Positions 24,548 to 32,782 of a stretch of DNA of 64,000 nucleotides are shown piece after piece (the stretch's first letter is position 1; every line of letters starts with the position of its first letter). The DNA is from Candidatus Methylomirabilota bacterium (GTDB lineage: Bacteria > Methylomirabilota > Methylomirabilia > Rokubacteriales > CSP1-6). Under the pieces are notes generated by a model that did no database searches, was not told where the DNA came from, and saw only the letters and a list, made by a program, of their open reading frames with translations. Position numbers and translations under genes: made by a program. The DNA is taken from NCBI GenBank assembly GCA_035315345.1, contig DATFYA010000014.1, forward strand, positions 27,471 to 91,470, read 5' to 3'.

Positions 24548-25486
24548 GTGGCCACAGCCGAGCGCACAGACCGCATCAAGGGCGTCCTCTCCCCGGTCGT
24601 CACCCCGTTCAAGGCCGACCTGTCGCCCGATCCCGAGCGCTTCGTGCGGCAGTGCCGCTGGCTCCTGTCCCAGGACGTGGGCCTCGCGGTGTTCGGCACG
24701 AACTCGGAGGCCAACTCGCTGTCGAGCGAGGAGAAGATCGAGCTGCTCGATCGGCTGGTCGCGGGCGGCATCGACCCGTCGCGTCTGATGCCGGGCACCG
24801 GTTGTTGCGCGTTGACCGACTCGGTGCGGCTCACCGCGCACGCCATGAAGCTGGGCGCGGGCGGCGTGCTGATGCTGCCGCCCTTCTACTACAAGGGGGT
24901 CTCCGACGACGGGCTCTTCAAGAACTTCGCGGAGGTGATCGAGCGGGTAGGCGACCGGCGTCTGCGCGTGTACGTCTATCACATCCCGCCCGTCTCGCAG
25001 GTGCCGATCACCCTCGGGCTGATCGAGCGCCTCCTGAAGGCCTATCCCGGCATCGTGGCCGGCGTGAAGGACAGCGGCGGCGACTGGAACAATACCAAGG
25101 CGATGCTGGACGCGTTCGCGGCGTCCGGCTTCGACGTCTTCGCGGGGAGCGAGACCTTCCTGCTCGCCAACATGCGCCACGGCGGCGCCGGCTGCATCAG
25201 CGCCACCGCCAACGTGAACCCCGCCCCGATCGCGCGCCTCCACCGCGAGTGGCAGACGCCGGAGGCCGACGCGCAGCAGGCGCGCCTCGACCAGATCCGC
25301 GGCATCATGCAGCGCTATCCGATGATCCCCGCGCTCAAGGCGGTGATCGCGCGCTACGGCGGCGACCCGGCATGGGTCACGGTGCGGCCGCCGCTGGTGG
25401 CCCTGACCGACGAGCAGCGCGCCGCCCTCGCGGCCGAGCTGGGCCGCGCCGCGTTCAGCATGCCCGGGCTCGGGCGGGAGGAGTAG
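24548..25486 (+). CDS. Dihydrodipicolinate synthase (DapA) family aldolase/lyase
   Basis: A 312-residue class I aldolase-fold enzyme. It has GVLSPVVTPFKADLSPD at the N-terminus, GTNSEANSLSSEEK, the catalytic Tyr in VYVYHIPP and the Schiff-base Lys in VAGVKDSGGDW. The classic GTTGE motif reads GTNSE. Members include DHDPS, N-acetylneuraminate lyase and 2-keto-3-deoxygluconate aldolase; this looks like a catabolic member rather than lysine biosynthesis. GTG at 24548 has AAGGAG upstream. A serine hydrolase gene follows 5 bp later. Confidence 0.88.
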   Translation: MATAERTDRIKGVLSPVVTPFKADLSPDPERFVRQCRWLLSQDVGLAVFGTNSEANSLSSEEKIELLDRLVAGGIDPSRLMPGTGCCALTDSVRLTAHAMKLGAGGVLMLPPFYYKGVSDDGLFKNFAEVIERVGDRRLRVYVYHIPPVSQVPITLGLIERLLKAYPGIVAGVKDSGGDWNNTKAMLDAFAASGFDVFAGSETFLLANMRHGGAGCISATANVNPAPIARLHREWQTPEADAQQARLDQIRGIMQRYPMIPALKAVIARYGGDPAWVTVRPPLVALTDEQRAALAAELGRAAFSMPGLGREE

Positions 25487-25491
25487 ACGCG

Positions 25492-26331
25492 ATGAAGGAG
25501 CTGGCCGCCCGCCTCGACGCGCTCTGCGACGCGCTGCCGTTCCAGACCAGCTGGTACCTGAAGGACCTGGGAAGTGGCGCTCGCGCCGACCGGCGGGGCG
25601 ACGTGCCGGTGCCCTCGGCGAGCACGCGCAAGATCTCGATCATGATGGCCGCGCTGAAGGCGGTGCACGACGGCAAGCTGGCGCTGGACCAGAAGGTGAC
25701 GATCGACTCCAGGTACCAGGACAACGACTCGGGCACGTTCCAGCATCTGACGCCCGGTTTCTGGATCACGTTCCGCGACGCGCTGGTGATGATGATCATC
25801 GTCAGCGACAATACGGCAACCGGCCTCGTGGTGGACCTGGTGGGCCTCGGCGAGATCCAGCGCTTCTGCGAATCGATCGGCATGACCGGCACCATCCACC
25901 GCTTCGGCATCCCGCCCCGGCTCGGGCCCGATCACGCGCTGGAGCAGGTCACGTCCACCACGCCGAACGACCAGGGCCTGCTGCTCGAGCTGATCCTGCG
26001 CGGCACCCGCGACGCCGCGGTGGCGGCGCGCCTGGGCGTGACACCGGATCTGTGCCGCCTCGGGCTCGACATCCTCTCGTGGCAGAAGCTGAAGGCGCGG
26101 CTGCCCTCGCAGCTGCCGCTCGGCACGAAGGTCGCGCACAAGACCGGCACCGGCTCGCGCGGCTTCATGGACGCGGGCATTGTGTGGAAGGACGATCGCC
26201 CGCTCTTCATCCTCACCGCCTACACCGATCACGTCCCGGCCGCGCTGCCCGACGGCACCCCCGGCTTCACCGCGGCCAACACGCTCATCGGCCGCATGGC
26301 GCGCGTCGCGTACGACGCGCTCGCCGGCTAG
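25492..26331 (+). CDS. Class A beta-lactamase-like serine hydrolase (cytoplasmic)
   Basis: The 279-residue protein contains the class A penicillin-recognising triad: S44-TR-K47 (SASTRKISI), S105-D-N107 (VSDNTATG) and HKTGTG near the C-terminus. The family Glu166 motif ExxLN is not evident; the corresponding region reads TSTTPNDQG. There is no signal peptide, so unlike resistance enzymes it should act in the cytoplasm, perhaps on an amide, ester or D-amino-acid derivative. Five bp separate it from the DapA-family gene and 11 bp from the LmbE gene. Antibiotic resistance is not supported. Confidence 0.87.
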   Translation: MKELAARLDALCDALPFQTSWYLKDLGSGARADRRGDVPVPSASTRKISIMMAALKAVHDGKLALDQKVTIDSRYQDNDSGTFQHLTPGFWITFRDALVMMIIVSDNTATGLVVDLVGLGEIQRFCESIGMTGTIHRFGIPPRLGPDHALEQVTSTTPNDQGLLLELILRGTRDAAVAARLGVTPDLCRLGLDILSWQKLKARLPSQLPLGTKVAHKTGTGSRGFMDAGIVWKDDRPLFILTAYTDHVPAALPDGTPGFTAANTLIGRMARVAYDALAG

Positions 26332-26342
26332 TCGCTCGGGCC

Positions 26343-27083
26343 GTGGCCCCGCGCAGCGCGCCGAAGGAGCCGCCCGCTCCCGCGCGGGCCATGAGCATCC
26401 ACGCGCATCCCGACGACCAGGAGTTCACGGTCGCCGGCACCCTGGCCAAGTGGGCGCGCGCCGGCTGCGAGATCGTGTCGGTGTGCATCACCAGCGGCGG
26501 GGCCGGCTCGAACAAGTACACGCCGCTCGACATGACCCGGCACGCGCTGGTCACCATCCGCGAAGACGAGCAGCGCGAGGCCTGCCGCATCCTCGGCGTG
26601 AAGGAGACGATCTTCCTCGGCTACGAGGACGGCGCGCTCGAGCCCTCCATCGGGCTCCGGCGAGAGCTGACCCGGCTGATCCGGCGCCACCGGCCGGAGG
26701 CGGTCCTGACCGGCGATCCCACCGTGCGCTACTACGGCACCACTTACATGAACCACCCCGACCACCGCGCGGCTGCCGACGTCGCGCTCGACGCGGTGTT
26801 TCCGTCGGCGGGCACTCGGCTGATCTTCCCCGAGCTGCTCGACGAGGGCCTCGATCCGCACGAGGTGCGCCAGGTCTACATCCACGGGGCCGAGCGGCCG
26901 GATACGTACGTCGACATCGCGGAGTTCCTGGACGTGAAGGTGGCCGCGCTGCGCGCGCACAAGAGCCAGATGGGCGAGTGGGATCCGAGCGAGATGATCA
27001 CCCAGTGGGCCCGCGAGCAAGGCCGTCGCCGCAAGCTGACCGCCGCCGAATCCTACCGCCGAATGCTGCTGTCGGATCTCTGA
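26343..27083 (+). CDS. PIG-L (LmbE) family deacetylase
   Basis: The 246-residue protein has the zinc motif AHPDDQE and the distal NHPDHRAAAD, with GYEDGALEPS and LTGDPTVRYYGTTYMNHPDH typical of PIG-L/LmbE N-acetylglucosamine-type deacetylases (bacillithiol, mycothiol and GPI families). Start is uncertain: GTG at 26343 or ATG at 26391 (MSIHAHPDD), neither with a good ribosome site. It follows the serine hydrolase by 11 bp and its stop lies 2 bases before palindromic repeat B. Substrate is unknown. Confidence 0.88.
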   Translation: MAPRSAPKEPPAPARAMSIHAHPDDQEFTVAGTLAKWARAGCEIVSVCITSGGAGSNKYTPLDMTRHALVTIREDEQREACRILGVKETIFLGYEDGALEPSIGLRRELTRLIRRHRPEAVLTGDPTVRYYGTTYMNHPDHRAAADVALDAVFPSAGTRLIFPELLDEGLDPHEVRQVYIHGAERPDTYVDIAEFLDVKVAALRAHKSQMGEWDPSEMITQWAREQGRRRKLTAAESYRRMLLSDL

Positions 27084-27085
27084 CC

Positions 27086-27171
27086 GGGGTCAGGTCTTGC
27101 ATTACGACATTTCCGCCGCTCGCGCTGTCTGCCCTCGCGCGAGGAAATGTCGTAATGCAAGACCTGACCCC
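27086..27171. repeat. Palindromic repeat, family 1 copy B (between convergent stops)
   Basis: An 86-bp inverted repeat: left arm begins GGGGTCAGGTCTTGCATTAC (27086-27113), right arm (27144-27171) is its complement ending GACCTGACCCC. Its last base is the first base of the convergent gene's stop codon read on the minus strand. It lies between the deacetylase (stop 27083) and the small exported protein (stop 27171-27173), as with copy A. Central spacer sequences differ between copies while arms are conserved. Confidence 0.9.
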
Positions 27172-27572
27172 TAACGCGGGGCGACCTGGATCCAGCCGGC
27201 CGGGCACTGCGTCACCTGCGGGTAGTAGCCGGCCGGGTCCTGGCAGTAGTACCAGTAGGACTCGGCGGGACGCTGGATGTACGTGGTGGGGGGCGGCGTG
27301 ACCACCACCGGCGGCGGGGCATAGCGATAGTAGTACGGGCCGTACGGATACCCGTAGTACGGCGGGCCCACGTAGAAGCGCGGGCCCACGAAGACGCGGG
27401 GTCCGATGAACACGCGCCCGTGAAAATGCGGGCCATGCCCGTGCCCATGCCCGCGGAAGTGCCCGTGTCCGCGGCCGCCCGCCACAACCGGCGCGCCGGC
27501 GCCGGCCACGCCCACCAGGAGCGCGACCAGCCCGAAACCCACCATCAACCGCCCGATCGCCCGAATCTTCAT
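27171..27572 (-). CDS. Small exported His/Gly/Tyr/Pro-rich protein
   Basis: A 133-residue secreted protein of unknown function: signal peptide MKIRAIGRLMVGFGLVALLV..., then a histidine-rich stretch (HGHFRGHGHGHGPHFHG) which could bind metal, tandem RVFIGPRVFVGPRFYVGPP, a Tyr/Pro-rich region and a cysteine motif ending YYCQDPAGYYPQVTQCPAGW. The C-terminal dicysteine motif occurs in many proteobacterial exported proteins. Metal binding is inference. Confidence 0.82.
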   Translation of the reverse strand: MKIRAIGRLMVGFGLVALLVGVAGAGAPVVAGGRGHGHFRGHGHGHGPHFHGRVFIGPRVFVGPRFYVGPPYYGYPYGPYYYRYAPPPVVVTPPPTTYIQRPAESYWYYCQDPAGYYPQVTQCPAGWIQVAPR

Positions 27573-27631
27573 GCTCGACAGTCCGACGGCCCGCCGCCGC
27601 GGTCTATTCGACCGGAGCGGTCGGCACGCGG

Positions 27632-28681
27632 TCAGGAGCCGACGCGCGAGTCCTCCGGCACGTAGCTCTTCCGGTGGAAATAGTTCGCGTTGTAGAAGTC
27701 GACCACCAGGTCGCGGTAGACCGCCGGCGGGTAACGCGGCGGGTCGTCGGGGCCGGTGCAGCTCGGCAGGCACTCGATGACCGCGGTCGGCAGCGGGCTG
27801 TAGAAGAACGCGATCGAATAGCGATCGGTCCCGGACTCGTTCAGCACCGCGTGCGGCGTGGAGAGGAACCGATCGTTCGACCAGCGCTTCATCATGTTGC
27901 CCAGGTTCACCAGGAACGTCCCCGGGATCAAGGGCGGGGCGAGCCATTCGCCCGAGGGCAGCCGCACCGCCAGCCCCGGCACCTCGGTGCGGGCCAGGAT
28001 GGTGATGAACGAGTTGTCGGTATGCGGGCCCTGCCCGAACTGCTCGTCGTCGCTCACGTCTTGCGGCGGGTAGTGCAGGAAGCGCAGGTTGATGTGGGCC
28101 TCGCCGGTGAAGAACGGGGTGAAATAGTCGGCGGGCATGCCGAGCGCGCGAGCCAGCACCGGCAGCATTGTCCACCCGACGCTCTCGAGGGTCTTGAAGT
28201 AGGCGACCATGGCCGCGCGCATCGCCCCGCGTCCGTCCGGCCACTGATTGCGGCCGCGCAGCGGCGTGCCCGCCACCACGTCGGGATGATCCGCGGGGCG
28301 GTCGTGGCTGATGAAGAAGCTCTCGTTGTAGTTCGGCCGGGTCGCCTTGTGGACGGTCGAAGCCTTCTGGATGGACTGGTTCACCGGCAGGTAGCCGATG
28401 TTGTTCTCGTTGATCGCCAGGCGCGCCTTCTCGTCGATCGACATCGCGTGAAACTCGTGAGAGGCCGCGAAGGCGGCGTCCACCACCGTGTCCGGCACCC
28501 CGTGGCCGGCCAGATAGAAGAACCCGACCGTCTCGCTGGCGTGCCGCACCTGACGAGCGAGCGCCTCGGACGCCTCCGGATCCGCGGGCCCCGCCCGGAA
28601 CACGGGCGAGAAATCGATGACCGGGATCTCCCGCGTGGCCTCCTCGACGTTCCTGACCGCCAGGCTCTTGAGGATGTTCAT
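27632..28681 (-). CDS. 2-oxoglutarate/Fe(II)-dependent dioxygenase, isopenicillin N synthase family
   Basis: A 349-residue enzyme of the IPNS/2OG dioxygenase family. Iron ligands are H and D in GPHTDNSFITIL and a distal H in FLSTPHAVLN; the RYSIAFF segment carries the 2-oxoacid-binding Arg. N-terminal IPVIDFSPVFRAG and GFFYLAGHGVPD are the family N-domain. It overlaps no neighbour and has 59 bp to the His-rich gene. No biosynthetic partners are near, so substrate is unknown; it is more likely catabolic than beta-lactam forming. Confidence 0.9.
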   Translation of the reverse strand: MNILKSLAVRNVEEATREIPVIDFSPVFRAGPADPEASEALARQVRHASETVGFFYLAGHGVPDTVVDAAFAASHEFHAMSIDEKARLAINENNIGYLPVNQSIQKASTVHKATRPNYNESFFISHDRPADHPDVVAGTPLRGRNQWPDGRGAMRAAMVAYFKTLESVGWTMLPVLARALGMPADYFTPFFTGEAHINLRFLHYPPQDVSDDEQFGQGPHTDNSFITILARTEVPGLAVRLPSGEWLAPPLIPGTFLVNLGNMMKRWSNDRFLSTPHAVLNESGTDRYSIAFFYSPLPTAVIECLPSCTGPDDPPRYPPAVYRDLVVDFYNANYFHRKSYVPEDSRVGS

Positions 28682-28765
28682 GGCGGAGATCCTAGCGCAC
28701 CGTCGCGACGGCCGGCAACCGGCGGCGGGGCCCCGGTTCCGACCCCGCCGCCGTTCCGCGAGCGA

Positions 28766-29050
28766 TCAGCAGTTGGGGACCGAGCGAAGCCGGGCCTCGA
28801 TCGTGTCGCCGACCTTCAGGTCCTGGAGCGTTTCCTTCGACGCCTGGAACTCGTGCGTCTTGCCGCTGGCCTCGGTCACCGCCACCTTGCCGGAGGCCTG
28901 GTCGATCCGCACCACCTTGCCTTCGACCTTCTGCGGCGAGCCGGCCTTGGCCGCGTCACACGCGGCCTTGTTGGTCTGCGCCGACGCGGCGCCGACCCAG
29001 AGCGGAACTGCCAGCATCGTGCCCATCGCGACCGCCTGGTACCGCTTCAT
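28766..29050 (-). CDS. Small exported protein, function unknown
   Basis: The 94-residue product has a signal peptide (MKRYQAVAMGTMLAVPLWVG, cleavage near ASA-QT) and a short domain with TEASGKTHEFQASKETLQDL and KVGDTIEARLRS, reminiscent of OB-fold-like small periplasmic proteins. GGAGGAG precedes the ATG at 29050. It lies 17 bp downstream of the glycine-zipper gene on the same strand. Only two cysteines (AACDAA and C-terminal NC). Confidence 0.75.
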   Translation of the reverse strand: MKRYQAVAMGTMLAVPLWVGAASAQTNKAACDAAKAGSPQKVEGKVVRIDQASGKVAVTEASGKTHEFQASKETLQDLKVGDTIEARLRSVPNC

Positions 29051-29067
29051 CGAGTCTCCTCCGCACG

Positions 29068-29298
29068 CTAGTGCTTCGTGATGTCGTAGATGGCGCCGGC
29101 GGCGGCACCGACGCCGGTTCCGATCAAGGCGCCCTTGCCGGCGCCGTATCCGGTCCCCGCGCCCACCGCCGCGCCCGCTCCCGCACCCACCGCGGCGCCG
29201 CCGACCGTTCCGCACGCGGTCGCGGTGAGCGAGAGCAGCGATAGCCCGATCGTCGCGGACAGGATTCGATTCGCTTTCGTCCTGGTCATGTGGTTCAC
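29068..29298 (-). CDS. Glycine-zipper membrane/lipoprotein-like small protein
   Basis: A 76-residue protein with hydrophobic leader NRILSATIGLSLLSLTATAC and a Gly/Ala-rich zipper (VGGAAVGAGAGAAVGAGTGY). A lipobox is weak: residues before C are ATA rather than LxG. Glycine-zipper proteins are outer-membrane or stress-related in many Gram-negative bacteria. Possible starts are 29298 and 29289. Confidence 0.72.
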   Translation of the reverse strand: MNHMTRTKANRILSATIGLSLLSLTATACGTVGGAAVGAGAGAAVGAGTGYGAGKGALIGTGVGAAAGAIYDITKH

Positions 29299-29531
29299 CT
29301 ACCTCCTGTACGACTCGATCGTGGCAACCCGCGTGCCAGCGGGACGAATCGCGGGCTCCTCCCGAGATTTCTGTCGTTGCGCCGAGGACGCCTCGCGGCG
29401 CTTCCGGATTCGCGGAAAAAGCTACAGCGAGGCGCTGGTAAGAATTACCGTTGCCCGCGTGACACCGATGCGCGATTCTTCTTTGCCGGCCGCTTCGCGC
29501 GGCCACGAGACACGACCCACGAGGAGGACGC

Positions 29532-30314
29532 ATGGGACAGCTGGACGGCAAGGTGGCGCTGATCACGGGAGCGAGCAAGGGCATCGGCCGGGTGATGAGC
29601 CGGCTGTTCGCGCAGGAGGGCGCGGCGGTGGTCTGCGCCGCGCGCAGCCGCGCCCTCGTGGAGGAGACGGCGGCCCTCGTGAAGAGCGCGGGCGGGCGCG
29701 CGGTCGCGGTGAGCGGCGACGCGGCCAGCGAGGGAGACGTGCCGCGCATGGTGGAGACGGCGGTCACGGCCTTCGGCAAGCTCGACGTGCTCGTGGCCAA
29801 CGCGGGCGACGGCGGACCCACCAAGCGAGTGCAGGACTATACGACCGAGGACTGGTTCTACACCGTCAACTCCTGCTTGACCAGCTCCTACATGTGCACG
29901 CGCTTCGCGGTGCCCGAGATGATCAAGGCGGGGGCCGGCTCCATCGTCTACGTCTCATCCACCGCGGGACGGCGCGGCCTGCCGTTTCGGATCGGTTACT
30001 GCGCCTCCAAGGCCGGGCAGGTCGGCATGACCTACGGCATGGCGCTCGAGCTGTCGCCGCACAACATCCGGGTCAACGCGATCGCGCCCGGCGCGGTGGA
30101 GGGCGACCGCATCGACCGCGTGATCGCCGGACAGGCGGAGGTGCGCGGCGTGCCGGTCGCCGACATGCGGAAGGCCTTCGTGGAGCGCGCGCCGCTGCGG
30201 CGCATGACCACCGCGGAGGACATCGCCACCCTGGCGGTCTACCTCTGCAGCGACGCGGCCAAGAACCTCTCCGGCCAGTGCATCGCGGTCACCGCCGGCG
30301 AGCCCGCGGTCTGA
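29532..30314 (+). CDS. SDR family oxidoreductase
   Basis: A 260-residue classical SDR: TGASKGIGRV cofactor motif, VLVANAGDGG, SSTAGRRGLPFRIGYCASKAG with an intact YxxxK (YCASK), and IRVNAIAPGAVEGD. GAGGAGG precedes the ATG. The upstream 233 bp divergent region from the glycine-zipper gene has no gene. It is followed by the PQQ dehydrogenase gene after 10 bp. Substrate unknown. Confidence 0.92.
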   Translation: MGQLDGKVALITGASKGIGRVMSRLFAQEGAAVVCAARSRALVEETAALVKSAGGRAVAVSGDAASEGDVPRMVETAVTAFGKLDVLVANAGDGGPTKRVQDYTTEDWFYTVNSCLTSSYMCTRFAVPEMIKAGAGSIVYVSSTAGRRGLPFRIGYCASKAGQVGMTYGMALELSPHNIRVNAIAPGAVEGDRIDRVIAGQAEVRGVPVADMRKAFVERAPLRRMTTAEDIATLAVYLCSDAAKNLSGQCIAVTAGEPAV

Positions 30315-30324
30315 CGCCTCGGCG

Positions 30325-32274
30325 ATGATGCGGCCGGGCGCGTGGACGGCGGCGGCCCTGCTCGCCGCGACGTGCGTGGTCATCCCGCCCCGCGCTCCCG
30401 CGCAGACGCCCGGCGCGTCCGACTCGGGGTGGCCGTTCTACGGCAACGACGCGGGCGGCGCCCGGTACTCGGAGGTCGCCCAGATCGACCGCACCAACGT
30501 GGCGCGCCTTCGCGTGGCCTGGACGTACCGGACGGCCGCGCTCGGCCGCGGCGGAGCGCTCGACCGCAAGGCCGCCTTCGAGGCGACGCCGATCCTGGTC
30601 GACGGCACGCTCTTTCTGAGCACGCCCTACAACCACGTCATCGCGCTCGACCCGCGCACGGGCGCGAAGCGCTGGGAATACTCCGCGCGCCTCGATCTCT
30701 CCCACGGCTACTCGGAAGTGACCTCGCGCGGGGTATCGGCCTGGCGGGATCCGAGCGCCGCCCCCGGGGCGCCGTGCCGGGTCCGCATCTTCATGGGCAC
30801 GCTCGACGCCCGGCTCATCGCGCTCGACGCCGCATCCGGGACGCCCTGCGGGGGATTCGGGGCGGGCGGACAGGTCGACCTCACGCGCGACGTCGACCTG
30901 CGTGACCTCGGCAGCTACCAGGTCACCTCGCCGCCCGCGGTGAGCGGCGACGTCGTCATCGTCGGCTCGGCCATCGGGGACAACCGGGCGGTCGATGTCG
31001 AGCGCGGCATCGTGCGGGGCTTCGACGCCCGCTCGGGCGCGCTCCGCTGGACGTGGGATCCGATGCCGTGGGGACGCCAGACGACGCCCCGGACCGGCGC
31101 GGCCAACGCCTGGTCCACGCTGTCGGTGGACGAGGCGCGCGGGCTCGTGTACGTGCCGACCGGCAGCGCCAGCCCGGACTACGCGGGCGGCGTGCGCCGC
31201 GGGGACAACCGCTGGGCGAACTCGGTGGTCGCCCTCCGCGCCGCCACCGGCGCGCTCGTCTGGGGCTTCCAGGTCGTCCACCACGACCTCTGGGACTACG
31301 ACGTGGCCTCGCAGCCCACACTCCTGACCTGGCGGGACGGCACGCCGGCGGTGGCCATCACCACCAAGATGGGCCGCGTGTTCGTGCTCGACCGGGTGAC
31401 CGGCGCGCCACTGATCCCGGTGGAGGAGCGGGCGGTCCCGGCGAGCGACGTGCCCGGCGAGCTGGCGTGGCCGACCCAGCCGTCCTCCGGCGTCTCGGTG
31501 GTGCCGGACACGCTGCGCGCGGAGGACGCCTGGGGCGCCGGCGACCGCGACCGCGCCTGGTGTCGTGACACGATCGCCACCGCGCGCAGTGACGGCATCT
31601 TCACGCCGCCCAGCCTGCGCGGCACGATCGTGTTTCCGGGCAACGTGGGCGGCGTGAACTGGGGCAGCGCAGCCTGGGATCCGGTCCGGCACCTGCTCGT
31701 CATGAACACCAACCGGCTGGCAACGCTGGTGCGACTGATCCCACAGGAGCGCCTCGCGCTCGAGGCGCAGACGGGCACCGTCCAGGACCGGATCCGGGCC
31801 GAGCTGGCGCTGCAGGCCGGCACGCCGTACGCGATGCGGCGCGCGCCGCTGCTCTCGCCGGGCGGCACGCCCTGCAATCCACCGCCGTGGGGCACGGTCG
31901 TGGCGGTCGATCTCTACTCGGGCCGCACGGTCTGGGACGTGCCGCTGGGGTCGGTGGTGTCGGGCCTCTGGAAGCCACTCCTCGCGCGGCTGTTCCGTCC
32001 GGCCCTGCTCACCGCCGGGAGCCCGAACCTCGGCGGGCCCATCGTCACCGCGGGCGGCCTCGTCTTCACCGGGGCCGCCATGGACGATTACATCCGCGCC
32101 TTCGACGTCGAGAGCGGCAAGGAGCTGTGGCGCCACGAGCTGCCCGCCGGCGGCCAGGCCACGCCGATGACGTATCGCGCGGACGGGCGGCAATACGTCG
32201 TCATCGCGGCCGGTGGCCACGGCAAGCTCGGCACCACCATGGGAGACTCCGTCGTCGCGTTCACGCTGCCCTGA
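30325..32274 (+). CDS. Periplasmic PQQ-dependent quinoprotein dehydrogenase (mGDH/quinate type)
   Basis: A 649-residue beta-propeller protein with a signal peptide (MMRPGAWTAAALLAATCVVI). WPFYGNDAGGARYSEVAQID, PCRVRIFMGTLDARLIALDA, WGFQVVHHDLWDYDVASQPT, NWGSAAWDPVRHLLVMNTN and TYRADGRQYVVIAAGGHG are the membrane glucose/quinate dehydrogenase blocks. The N-terminal transmembrane domain of mGDH is absent, and no vicinal Cys pair typical of methanol dehydrogenase is seen. It likely oxidises a sugar or cyclitol in the periplasm. It follows an SDR by 10 bp; no PQQ biosynthesis genes are in the window. Confidence 0.9.
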   Translation: MMRPGAWTAAALLAATCVVIPPRAPAQTPGASDSGWPFYGNDAGGARYSEVAQIDRTNVARLRVAWTYRTAALGRGGALDRKAAFEATPILVDGTLFLSTPYNHVIALDPRTGAKRWEYSARLDLSHGYSEVTSRGVSAWRDPSAAPGAPCRVRIFMGTLDARLIALDAASGTPCGGFGAGGQVDLTRDVDLRDLGSYQVTSPPAVSGDVVIVGSAIGDNRAVDVERGIVRGFDARSGALRWTWDPMPWGRQTTPRTGAANAWSTLSVDEARGLVYVPTGSASPDYAGGVRRGDNRWANSVVALRAATGALVWGFQVVHHDLWDYDVASQPTLLTWRDGTPAVAITTKMGRVFVLDRVTGAPLIPVEERAVPASDVPGELAWPTQPSSGVSVVPDTLRAEDAWGAGDRDRAWCRDTIATARSDGIFTPPSLRGTIVFPGNVGGVNWGSAAWDPVRHLLVMNTNRLATLVRLIPQERLALEAQTGTVQDRIRAELALQAGTPYAMRRAPLLSPGGTPCNPPPWGTVVAVDLYSGRTVWDVPLGSVVSGLWKPLLARLFRPALLTAGSPNLGGPIVTAGGLVFTGAAMDDYIRAFDVESGKELWRHELPAGGQATPMTYRADGRQYVVIAAGGHGKLGTTMGDSVVAFTLP

Positions 32275-32291
32275 CGAGGCCGCTCGCTTCG

Positions 32292-32320
32292 TTGACACCC
32301 TTCGCGCCCCCGCGTAGAGT
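32292..32320 (+). promoter_or_regulatory. Candidate sigma70-type promoter for the DUF35-thiolase operon
   Basis: TTGACA (32292-32297, 6/6) and TAGAGT (32315-32320, 4/6) are separated by 17 bases, 46 bp upstream of the ATG at 32366. It lies in the 91-bp gap after the PQQ dehydrogenase. This is the best consensus promoter I find in the window. Confidence 0.6.
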
Positions 32321-32365
32321 CTCAGCGGTCTCGTCGTCACCGCGTCATCGCGAGAGAGGAGCGCC

Positions 32366-32782
32366 ATGGACGTCGATCGCCCGCTGCCCACGCCCATCAC
32401 CCCGGAGGCCAAGCCGTTCTGGGACGGTTGTAAGGCCGAGAAGCTGATGCTCCCTCGCTGCGAGGAGTGCGGGCACGTCTTCTTCTATCCCCGCATCCTG
32501 TGCCCGCGCTGTCACTCGCGGCGCATCGGGTGGATGCAGGCGAGCGGACGCGGCACGCTGCACTCCTTCGAGATCGCCTACCAGGCTTTCCAGAAGGCGT
32601 GGAAGATCAAGCCGCCCTACGTGCTCGCGATGGTCCAGCTGGACGAGGGGCCGCGCATGATGTCGAACCTGATCAACGTGGAGCCCTCGCCGAAGGCGAT
32701 CACGTGCGACATGCCGGTGGAGGTCGTGTTCACCAAGGTGAGCGACGAGGTGACCCTGCCGCTCTTCCAGCCGAGGCGGTGA
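32366..32782 (+). CDS. Zn-ribbon OB-fold protein (DUF35 family)
   Basis: A 138-residue two-domain protein: a four-cysteine rubredoxin-like zinc ribbon (PRCEECGHVFFYPRILCPRC) followed by an OB-fold (GTLHSFEIAYQAF, YVLAMVQLDEGP). DUF35 proteins bind thiolases or other CoA enzymes as accessory/acyl-carrier-like subunits, which fits the next gene overlapping by 4 bp. GAGAGGAG precedes the ATG at 32366. It has no catalytic residues of its own. Confidence 0.92.
   Translation: MDVDRPLPTPITPEAKPFWDGCKAEKLMLPRCEECGHVFFYPRILCPRCHSRRIGWMQASGRGTLHSFEIAYQAFQKAWKIKPPYVLAMVQLDEGPRMMSNLINVEPSPKAITCDMPVEVVFTKVSDEVTLPLFQPRR

Noticed and set aside
25492..26331. Antibiotic-resistance beta-lactamase
   Set aside because: No signal peptide, no Glu166-like motif and a catabolic gene neighbourhood.
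30325..32274. Methanol/ethanol dehydrogenase (XoxF/MxaF)
   Set aside because: No vicinal Cys-Cys and the sequence blocks match membrane glucose/quinate dehydrogenase.
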